A DNA stretch of 64,000 bases from Planctomycetota bacterium (GTDB lineage Bacteria; Planctomycetota; UBA1135; UBA2386): NCBI GenBank assembly GCA_020638695.1, contig JACKIB010000008.1, forward strand, positions 124,001 through 188,000. Direction: 5' to 3'. Of the stretch, positions 43,366 to 50,895 are shown piece after piece; the first letter of the stretch is position 1, and every line of letters begins with the position of its first letter. Both the position numbers and the translations under genes were made by a program. A model generated the notes under the pieces. It was not told the DNA's origin. It was given only the letters and a program-made list of their open reading frames with translations, and ran no database searches.

Positions 43366-44555
43366 ACCGCCATGAGCTCGGGGGTCAGGCCCATCTTCTT
43401 CAGGTCGGCGCCGATCTCCTCGAGGTAGATCGGGTTCATCGCCACCACCAAGTCGGGACGCAGCGTGGCGAGTTCCGCTGGAGGCACGATGCGGTGGCCG
43501 GTGCCGGGCATGAACATCCCCTGGCGGTACGGGTTGATGTCGGTGACCGCGTCGACTTCGCTGCCGAGGCCGAGGCTGGTCATGAAGGCGACGGCCTTGG
43601 AGCCCGAGCCCCAGATGGCGGTCTTCTTGCCCTGCTGCTTGGCGCGCTGGAACGTGTCCCGCCAGCGTGCGGCGGTGCGCGGCAGATCGACCTCGAATCG
43701 CGCCACCAGGTCCCTGATGTGCTGCAGGTCGTCCTCCTGGGGCAGTGACGCACTCGTGGGTACATCCACCGGACGTGCATCGATCAGCAGGTACTGGCCG
43801 TCGTACACCTTCTCCAGGGCGAACACGTCGAACCCGCAGCTGCGGAACAGGCGCGCCAGCGACCCCATGCTGAAGTACGAGCAGTGCTCGTAGTAGATAT
43901 CCCAGAAGCCCTGGTACTCGAGGACTCGCTCCAGATCCGGCAGCTCGAAGCAAACCACGGTGTTCGGCCGATCGCCGATCGAGCGGCGCACCATCTGCAT
44001 GAACTCGCGGGTCGGCTGGATGTGCTCCAGGGTGTGCCGGCAGATCACGATGTCCGCCTGCAGGTGCGTGTAGCGCTCCGAGTAGAAGTCCTGGATGAAC
44101 TCGATGCGGTCGGCGGCCGGGCTGTTGGTCCGCTCCGGTCGGTACCCGGGGTCGATGCCGATCCCGCGACATCCACCGACCTCGCACATCCGCACCAAGA
44201 ACTCGCCCTTGCCGCAGCCGATCTCCAGCACCGATTTGCCGGCCAGACCGATCATCTGGTCGTAGCGCGCAACCAGCTCGTCGACGAACCGGTTGAAGCG
44301 CGGCGAGAACGCCTGCGTTTCCTCGTAACGGGTCGAGTACTCGTGCACCGTCGGATCGAACGCCGAGTTCTGCACGAACCCACAGGTGTCGCACACCGCC
44401 AGCTGCAGCTCACCGCGAGGGTAGCCGACCGCCGCTTCGCGACTCGGCATCAGCAGGCAGCTGTGCACCGGGATGTCGTCGATGCGGTAGAAGACGCGAG
44501 TCTGCTCCGACCCGCAGTTGAAGCAGGCGACCTTGGTGGCGATGGGCGCGTTCAT
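43362..44555 (-). CDS. Sugar C-methyltransferase-like protein 2
   Basis: A 397-residue paralog of proteins 1 and 3: zinc ligands CFNCGSEQ and VCDTCGFVQ, SAM motif VLEIGCGKGEFLVRM, catalytic-type IYYEHCSYFS with the Tyr-x-Glu-His arrangement intact, and a C-terminal Rossmann-like domain (GSGSKAVAFMTSLGLG). Start ATG 44555 overlaps the preceding gene by four bases, and its stop overlaps protein 3. Likely methylates a sugar carbon or another ketone on a nucleotide sugar; substrate unknown. Confidence 0.87.
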   Translation of the reverse strand: MNAPIATKVACFNCGSEQTRVFYRIDDIPVHSCLLMPSREAAVGYPRGELQLAVCDTCGFVQNSAFDPTVHEYSTRYEETQAFSPRFNRFVDELVARYDQMIGLAGKSVLEIGCGKGEFLVRMCEVGGCRGIGIDPGYRPERTNSPAADRIEFIQDFYSERYTHLQADIVICRHTLEHIQPTREFMQMVRRSIGDRPNTVVCFELPDLERVLEYQGFWDIYYEHCSYFSMGSLARLFRSCGFDVFALEKVYDGQYLLIDARPVDVPTSASLPQEDDLQHIRDLVARFEVDLPRTAARWRDTFQRAKQQGKKTAIWGSGSKAVAFMTSLGLGSEVDAVTDINPYRQGMFMPGTGHRIVPPAELATLRPDLVVAMNPIYLEEIGADLKKMGLTPELMAV

Positions 44556-45790
44556 CGGGAGACCAGTTCGCCGCTCACGATCTGCGGGGTCGGCACCGGG
44601 ACGATGAACTGTCCGCCGCGGCGGGCGTACTCCGCCTGCTGCGTCATGATCTCGTCCTTGAAGTTCCAGGGCAGGATCAGCAGGTAGTCAGGCATCCGCT
44701 CGAGGATCACCTTCGGGTCGAAGATCTCGACCGCGACACCGGGCATGAACTTGCCCTGCTTGTGCACGTTGCGGTCGACGCAGAAGTCGATCACCTGCTC
44801 GTCGAGGCCGGCGTAATTGAGCATGATCGCGCCCTTTGCCGCGGCGCCGTAGGCTGCGATCGACTTGCCCTGGTCCTTGAGCCGCGACACCAGGTTGCGC
44901 AGCTCGGTGCGCAGGTTCTGCACCCGCCCGCCGAAGTCCTGGTAGTAGTCCAGTTGGTCGACGCCGAGCTCCCGTTCCTCCGCCAACATCCGCTCGACGC
45001 TGCCGTCGGGTGATTCGGTCGGGCTGGCGTAGTAGCGCAGCGACCCACCGTGGATGTCGAGGTGCTCGACCTTGTTCAGGTGCAACCCGTGGCGGGCGAA
45101 CAGCCGCTGCGCGGCGGTCACCGAGTAGTAGCACAGGTGCTCGTGGTAGATCGTGTCGAACTGGCACCCGTCGATCAGGTCACGCACGTACGGTGCTTCG
45201 ATCGAAGTCGTGCCGTCCTCGGCGAGCAGCATCGCGATCCCGGCGACGAACCCGTTGAGGTCGGGAACGTGAGCCAACACGTTGTTGGCCACGATCACGT
45301 CGGCGCGGCGCCCCTCGGCGCGCAGCTTCTCCGCCAGCTGTCGGGTGAAGAACGTGTTGATCGTCTCGATGCCCTTGGCGATCGCCGCGTTGGCCGGTCC
45401 CGCTGCGGGATCGATGCCGAGCACCGGGATGCCCTGCGCGACGAAGTACTGCAGCAGGTAGCCGTCGTTGCTCGCGAGCTCGATGACCAGACTGTCCGCG
45501 GTCAAGCCACGGGTCTGGATCAGCTGGTCGACGTTGGCCTTCGAGTGGCGCAACAGCGAGTCGGTGAACGACGAGAAGTACGGGTAGTCGTTGCAGAACA
45601 ACTCCTCGGGGTCGACTTCCTCGAGGATCTGCACCAGTGCGCAGGCGTCGCAGAACGCCACCTCGAGCGGGTAGCGCGACTCCGCGGCGCTCATCTGCTC
45701 CGGCTTGCGTAGCCCGTCGGACAGCGGCATCGCGCCGAGGTCGAGGAAAGTGCGCAGCTGCTCCGCGCCGCAGGATCTACAGGCGGGCAT
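44552..45790 (-). CDS. Sugar C-methyltransferase-like protein 1
   Basis: A 412-residue member of the TylCIII/NovU-like group: zinc ligands CRSCGAEQ and FCDACALVQ, SAM-binding VIELASNDGYLLQYF, IYHEHLCYYS with the Tyr/Glu/His triad, and a C-terminal domain beginning GKSIAAYGAAAKGAIMLNY. This protein looks closest to the characterised dTDP-sugar C-3-methyltransferases. Starts ATG 45790, overlapping the epimerase stop by 14 bases. Confidence 0.9.
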   Translation of the reverse strand: MPACRSCGAEQLRTFLDLGAMPLSDGLRKPEQMSAAESRYPLEVAFCDACALVQILEEVDPEELFCNDYPYFSSFTDSLLRHSKANVDQLIQTRGLTADSLVIELASNDGYLLQYFVAQGIPVLGIDPAAGPANAAIAKGIETINTFFTRQLAEKLRAEGRRADVIVANNVLAHVPDLNGFVAGIAMLLAEDGTTSIEAPYVRDLIDGCQFDTIYHEHLCYYSVTAAQRLFARHGLHLNKVEHLDIHGGSLRYYASPTESPDGSVERMLAEERELGVDQLDYYQDFGGRVQNLRTELRNLVSRLKDQGKSIAAYGAAAKGAIMLNYAGLDEQVIDFCVDRNVHKQGKFMPGVAVEIFDPKVILERMPDYLLILPWNFKDEIMTQQAEYARRGGQFIVPVPTPQIVSGELVSR

Positions 45791-46841
45791 GGTCGGTGGG
45801 GCGGTTCGAAGTGGACGGGTTGGTCAGACGCAGGTCGTCGCTCAGGCGGCCATTGTCCCGCAGCTTCAGGACGTGCTTGATCCGCAGGTAGCGGTCGCTG
45901 ACGAACTCGTCGTAGGTCAACTCGTTGGCGACGTAGGCGGCATACAGCTCCTCGACGCCCTTGCGCACCGTCCAGGTCGGCTGGAACTCGGGCAGCACCT
46001 CGCGGATCTTGTCGCAGCGCACGTTGTAGTTGCGCAGGTCCGGGCTCGCGCCTTCGGCGAACTTGACCACGCTGTTCGGAACCACGTCGGCGACGATCTC
46101 CGCCACGTCGCGGATCCGGTAGTTCTCCGCGGTGATCCCCACGTTGAACGCCTGGTTGTGGACCTTCTCGCGCGGCGCGTGCAGTGCGGCGACGAACGCG
46201 CGGGAGATGTCCTCGATGTGCACCAGCGGTCGCCAGGATGTCCCCGCGCTCTTCAGCAGCACTTCACCGGAGGTCAGTGCGTACCCGGTGAGGTTGTTGA
46301 TCACCAGATCGCCCCGCAGCCGTGCCGATACGCCGTAGGCGGTCGCGTTGCGCAGGAAGGTCGGCGAGAACCCGTCGTCGGCCATCGCCGACACGTCCTG
46401 CTCGACCTTCACCTTGGAGATGCCGTACGGCGTCACCGGATTGAACTTCGACTCTTCGTCGAGCATGTCATCGCCGGCCGCGCCGTAGTTGCTGCACGAC
46501 GACGAGAAGATGAACCGCTCGATGCCGGCCTTCTTGGCCAGCTCGGCGAGACGGACCGACGCCAGGTGGTTGATGTCGTAGGTCGCCTGTGCCGCCAGGT
46601 CGCCCAGCGGGTCGTTGGACAGCCCTGCGAGGTGCATGATCGCGTCGATCCCCTCCAGGTGTTGAGGTTCCACGTCGCGGATGTCGACCCGGTACGAAGC
46701 GACGTCCGGGACGTCCTGCCCGAAGGTGCACTCGCCGAACAAGTAGTTGTCGAGGCCCACGACTTCGTGTCCCGCGGCCTGGACCATCGGGACCAGGACG
46801 CAGCCGATGTAGCCGTTGTGGCCGGTGATCAGCACTCTCAT
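45777..46841 (-). CDS. NAD-dependent sugar epimerase/dehydratase
   Basis: A 354-residue extended short-chain dehydrogenase: N-terminal GHNGYIGCVL nucleotide site, catalytic Tyr and Lys in TPYGISKVKVE, and Ser in FIFSSSCSNYGAAG. Substrate most likely a CDP- or UDP-hexose, by position next to rfbF. Start ATG 46841 with GGAGG nine bases upstream. An open frame continuing to 47099 is a read-through artefact in rfbF. Confidence 0.92.
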   Translation of the reverse strand: MRVLITGHNGYIGCVLVPMVQAAGHEVVGLDNYLFGECTFGQDVPDVASYRVDIRDVEPQHLEGIDAIMHLAGLSNDPLGDLAAQATYDINHLASVRLAELAKKAGIERFIFSSSCSNYGAAGDDMLDEESKFNPVTPYGISKVKVEQDVSAMADDGFSPTFLRNATAYGVSARLRGDLVINNLTGYALTSGEVLLKSAGTSWRPLVHIEDISRAFVAALHAPREKVHNQAFNVGITAENYRIRDVAEIVADVVPNSVVKFAEGASPDLRNYNVRCDKIREVLPEFQPTWTVRKGVEELYAAYVANELTYDEFVSDRYLRIKHVLKLRDNGRLSDDLRLTNPSTSNRPTDHARL

Positions 46842-46861
46842 GATCGGTTCTCCTCCCTTGC

Positions 46862-47644
46862 TCAGTTGCGCGGCTTCAGCCAAGTCGCCCAGGGTGCGTT
46901 GCCACGCGACCACAGGTCCTCGAGGATCTGCTTCTCGCGCAGTGTGTCCATACACTGCCAGAAGCCGGTGTGCTTGTAGGCCATCAGCTGGCCGTCGGCG
47001 GCGAGGCGCTCCATCGGCGCGTGCTCGAACATCACCGCATCGTCGGCGATGTAGTCCAGCACCTGCGGCTCGAGCACGAAGAACGCGCCGTTGATCCAAC
47101 CCTCGCCGAGTTGCGGCTTCTCGGTGAAGCGGATCACCTGATCGCCGTCCATCTCGAGTAGGCCGTAGCGCGCCGCCGGTCGCACCGCCGTCACCGTGGC
47201 GAGCTTGCCGTGGCTGCGGTGGAACTTCAGCAGGTCGCCGATGTCGACGTCGGCGACCCCGTCACCCCAGGTGAGCATGAACGTCTCGTTGCCGAGCGCC
47301 GGACCGAGTCGCTTGACCCGGCCGCCGGTCATGGTGCGGTACCCCGTGTCGATCAGCTCGACCCGCCAGTCGAGCGCATTCTGCCCGCTGGCCTCGACCC
47401 GACCGCTGGCCAGATCGACGGTGACATCGCCGCTCAGCGCGCAGTAGTCGCGGAAGTACTTCTTGATGTAGTCGCCCTTGTAGCCCAGCGCGACGACGAA
47501 GTCCTTGAACCCGTAGGTCGCGTAGTGGTGCATGATGTGCCACAGGATCGGCCGCCCGCCGATCTCGACCATCGGCTTGGGGCGGATCTCGGTCTCTTCG
47601 GCGAGGCGGGAGCCGAAGCCGCCGGCGAGGAACGCGACCTTCAT
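46862..47644 (-). CDS. rfbF: Glucose-1-phosphate cytidylyltransferase
   Basis: A 260-residue nucleotidyltransferase making CDP-glucose from CTP and glucose-1-phosphate. Signature LAGGFGSRLAEETEIRPKPM at the N-terminus (catalytic Arg and Lys), WGDGVADVDIGD for metal, and RFTEKPQLGEGWINGAFFV are all RfbF-like. First gene of the five-gene operon; the divergent carboxypeptidase-regulatory-like gene begins 190 bases away. No rfbG or rfbH gene is in the window. Confidence 0.93.
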   Translation of the reverse strand: MKVAFLAGGFGSRLAEETEIRPKPMVEIGGRPILWHIMHHYATYGFKDFVVALGYKGDYIKKYFRDYCALSGDVTVDLASGRVEASGQNALDWRVELIDTGYRTMTGGRVKRLGPALGNETFMLTWGDGVADVDIGDLLKFHRSHGKLATVTAVRPAARYGLLEMDGDQVIRFTEKPQLGEGWINGAFFVLEPQVLDYIADDAVMFEHAPMERLAADGQLMAYKHTGFWQCMDTLREKQILEDLWSRGNAPWATWLKPRN

Positions 47645-47834
47645 GATGGATCGGCTGGTTGGGTTGCGGGGCAGGCGTGTGCGACCAGCCCACCGCAGGG
47701 GAGAGACGGGCGTACGATGCTATCAGCGCACATACGGCCTGACGGTACTGGATAGGCTAGGAAAAACATGTTCGACTCGAACCGCTTCGACGACTGGGTT
47801 GTCGCAGCGTCCACACCCGAACACCCGCGACACG
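47645..47834. promoter_or_regulatory. Divergent promoter region rfbF / carboxypeptidase-regulatory-like gene
   Basis: 190 bases between divergent starts. The half next to the plus-strand gene is AT-richer (TAGGAAAAACATG near 47758) and may contain its promoter; no confident boxes. Confidence 0.35.
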
Positions 47835-50800
47835 ATGGTGTCTTCGGCTGATCCGCATCCCGTGCCCAAACCGGACCGCACAGTTCCTTCGCGCGCGCGC
47901 CGTTCCCTGAGCGTACTGGGGGGGCTGTTGCTCCTCCTGGTCGTCGCCCTGGTGGCCTGGGTGGTGTTCGCGCCGGACCCCCCGGATTCCGGATGCGGCC
48001 CCAGGGGGCCGATCTCGCCCCCGCCAGCCCCACAGACCGGGGGGGGTGACACGGGTGTGCTGGCGAACAACGGATCCGCCCCGCAGCGTCAGCGCCTGAT
48101 CGACGAGAACGCGGCCTACGAGGCGGCACTCTCCGGCTTCCGCGGGCGTCTGATCGACCACCTGCGGCGTCCGGCCGCGGACCGGGCGGTGCGCTTCTAC
48201 CGGATCGATCCGGAGCTGCTGCAGAACCCGGGTCTGTTCACCCAAGGAGATGACGAGCTGGCGCCCCGGCTGCAGATCCACACCGGTCGGACGGATGCGG
48301 CTGGTGAGTTCTTGATCACCGGTGCGTGGCCCCACTCCGTCTACATCCTCGAGGCGGACGCCGACGGTGACGACCGCTTGGAGATGCCCGTCGATCGCTC
48401 CCCGGCGCCCGGGGAGATCATCGATCTCGGCGACATCCAACTGCGGCAGCTCGGGGTGATCACCGGGCGCGTGGTCACCGAAGACGGCCGCCCCTTGCCC
48501 GACGTGACGGTGCGGGCCGCCGACATCCCGGGGTCGATCCTCGACCTCGCGCCGCTCGAGCGGTTCGATCCGGAGGGTGCCCTGATCGTGCGCGAGGGTT
48601 CACGGCCGGCGGTCGTCGAGATGCCGCGCTTCGTCAAGCGCGTCTACGACCTCGTGATGCGGCCGCGAACCGTCACCGATGCGCAGGGTCGGTTCCGCCT
48701 CGCCGGGGTCCAGCCGGCCGACAACGCGGTCGCGTTCAACGTTCGCGGCTACGTTCCGGAGGTCAAGCGCGCCGTACGCGTTCACCCTGGCGAGACGAAA
48801 GACATCGGTACGGTGCGGCTGCGCAGCGGCGAAGAGGCGTTCGTGCGGGTGCGCGACAGCGACGACAAGCCGGTGGCGGGCGCCGAGGTGTTGGTGGCGC
48901 CGACGACCGTACTGTTCCGCGTCGACTTCGCGTTGCGCGCCGGCCGCACCGACGACAAGGGTGAGCTCGCGGTCGCCGGGCTCCCGGCTGGCCGGGTGAC
49001 CGTCGCCGCCCGTCGGGACCGCAACCAACCCTGGGTGATCGTCGAGCCGACGCCAGTGTCGCGCGACGTCGTGGTGCGTGTGCCCGGCGCGCACCATCTC
49101 GACCTCACACTGCGCAGCGCGCTCGGCCGCGAACTGACCAACCCGCGCTTCAAGCTACTGCCGTCCCCCGATGAGGGCATGCCGCTCGATGCCGGAGCGA
49201 TGGGGTTCGTGAAGTGGCTCGACGTGCAGCGCCGCGTGCGGCGGCTGGAGGACAGTCGATACCGCATCGACGATCTGATCCCGGGCAAGTACACGTTGGC
49301 CGTCACCGCGGACGGCCACGCCGCTGGCAAGGTCCACTTCCGCATCGACAAGGACGCGACCGCCGAGCTCGAACTCGCGGCGAGCACCGAGTTCGACGTG
49401 CTGGTGACCGACCACGCCGGCAAGCCGGTGTCACGGGCGCGCATCTACATGCGTTGCAACAAGCGCGACGCGGGTCCGCGGATGCTCGAGATGCCAGTGG
49501 TCGCTGGCGAGACCGATCGATCGGGTCGACTCCACGTGCCGCACGGCGAGGCCGGCACGTTCCGCATCTCGGCGAGCCACCCGGCGTTCGGTTTCGCCCA
49601 CCGTGAGTTCGTGCTGCCGGTCCGCGAGCCGGTGGTGTTGCAGATGGCTGCGCCTGGACAGCTGTCCGGAGCGCTGACCGAACGCGGCCGACCGCCGGTG
49701 CCCGGCAAGTGGACCGTGGTCGTCGAGCCGCGCCGCGGCGGTGACCGTGGCGCCATGCCGGATCTGCCGAAGTTCACGATCCCCGACTTCGAGGGCAAGT
49801 TCGTGGCTGGGGGGTTGCGGCCCGGGAAGTACCGCCTGCGCGCCGTGCGCTCGATCCGAACCCTGACGTCGGCCGGCGGCCTGATCGGCTACGTGATGCG
49901 CGCCAGGCTGGTGCGCGAAGACGCGACCACGGACGTCGAGGTGGAGCCCGGCAAGACGACCTTCGTCGAATTGGAGGCGATCCGCGAACCGGACCAGGTG
50001 GAGGGCCCGGCGGCGCGCGTGGCCGGCACGGTGCTGCTCAATGGTCGCCCGGGCAAGGACCTGTTGGTGTCGGTGCGCGGCCGGCGACGCCACGGGGTGA
50101 CCGTAGACGCCGCGGGGCGCTTCGATCTCGGTCCGCTGCCGGTCGGCACGACGCGCCTCACGGTGCGCGACCCGGCGCGCGCCGACGTGATCGACATGCG
50201 CATGGAGAGCCACCTCTACGGTGCGACGGTCGAGGTGAGCGAGGGTCGAGACCTCGAATTGGACATCCACATCGAGACGGGTGCGCTGCGCGGGTTCGTG
50301 ACTTCCGGCGCGGGTGAGGCGGTCAGTGCGGTGCGCGTCAAGGCCACGGGCCGGGTCGCGGCGGGCGAAGGACGACCGGAGCGCACCGCTACCGCTCTGG
50401 TGTTGAGCGACCAGCGCGGCGCGTTCGCGTTCGATCACCTACCCGCGGGGACCTACCGCGTCGAGGTGCAGGACCGCGAGCGTGGCTACGGTCGCTCGGA
50501 GACGATCGAAGTGACGCTGCGCGGGTTGGTCGGCGGAGTGTCGATCCGCCTGGGAAAGACGTTCACGGTCGGCGGTCACCTCGACGTGAAGAAACTCGCC
50601 GAGCCACGCCCACGCTGGTGCTTCGTGCTGCTCGAGGGTGCTGACGGCGCGCGACAGCAGGGTGGCCGAGTGCGTGGTGATGGTACGTTCGTGGTGCGCG
50701 GCATGCCCTCCGGGACGTTCCGCGCCAAGGTCGTGTTCGGTGGCGACGACGGAGAGCGTCATGAGCGCGCAGCGACCGAGCAGATCGTGATCACCGACCG

Positions 50801-50882
50801 CGACCTCCAAGGAATCGAGCTGTCGGTTGCCCGACAGGATCCCGTGACCCCCGGCGCCGGGCTTCGGCCGCCGGGCAAGTGA
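47835..50882 (+). CDS. Membrane-anchored carboxypeptidase-regulatory-like protein, copy 1
   Basis: A 1015-residue protein: an N-terminal membrane helix (about 28-45), a Gly/Pro linker with an eight-G run (48039-48046), then a chain of about eight carboxypeptidase-regulatory-like beta-sandwich repeats with the pattern G.V....G.PL....V. followed by D..G.F....L..G.Y.L. Examples are ITGRVVTEDGRPLPDVTVRA and FAFDHLPAGTYRVEVQD. No enzymatic motif. Paralogous along its whole length to the next gene, which begins 13 bases downstream: tandem duplication. Start ATG 47835 (MVSSADPHPVPK). Likely a periplasmic or cell-surface structural protein. Confidence 0.85.
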   Translation: MVSSADPHPVPKPDRTVPSRARRSLSVLGGLLLLLVVALVAWVVFAPDPPDSGCGPRGPISPPPAPQTGGGDTGVLANNGSAPQRQRLIDENAAYEAALSGFRGRLIDHLRRPAADRAVRFYRIDPELLQNPGLFTQGDDELAPRLQIHTGRTDAAGEFLITGAWPHSVYILEADADGDDRLEMPVDRSPAPGEIIDLGDIQLRQLGVITGRVVTEDGRPLPDVTVRAADIPGSILDLAPLERFDPEGALIVREGSRPAVVEMPRFVKRVYDLVMRPRTVTDAQGRFRLAGVQPADNAVAFNVRGYVPEVKRAVRVHPGETKDIGTVRLRSGEEAFVRVRDSDDKPVAGAEVLVAPTTVLFRVDFALRAGRTDDKGELAVAGLPAGRVTVAARRDRNQPWVIVEPTPVSRDVVVRVPGAHHLDLTLRSALGRELTNPRFKLLPSPDEGMPLDAGAMGFVKWLDVQRRVRRLEDSRYRIDDLIPGKYTLAVTADGHAAGKVHFRIDKDATAELELAASTEFDVLVTDHAGKPVSRARIYMRCNKRDAGPRMLEMPVVAGETDRSGRLHVPHGEAGTFRISASHPAFGFAHREFVLPVREPVVLQMAAPGQLSGALTERGRPPVPGKWTVVVEPRRGGDRGAMPDLPKFTIPDFEGKFVAGGLRPGKYRLRAVRSIRTLTSAGGLIGYVMRARLVREDATTDVEVEPGKTTFVELEAIREPDQVEGPAARVAGTVLLNGRPGKDLLVSVRGRRRHGVTVDAAGRFDLGPLPVGTTRLTVRDPARADVIDMRMESHLYGATVEVSEGRDLELDIHIETGALRGFVTSGAGEAVSAVRVKATGRVAAGEGRPERTATALVLSDQRGAFAFDHLPAGTYRVEVQDRERGYGRSETIEVTLRGLVGGVSIRLGKTFTVGGHLDVKKLAEPRPRWCFVLLEGADGARQQGGRVRGDGTFVVRGMPSGTFRAKVVFGGDDGERHERAATEQIVITDRDLQGIELSVARQDPVTPGAGLRPPGK

Positions 50883-50895
50883 CACCTCAAGCCCC

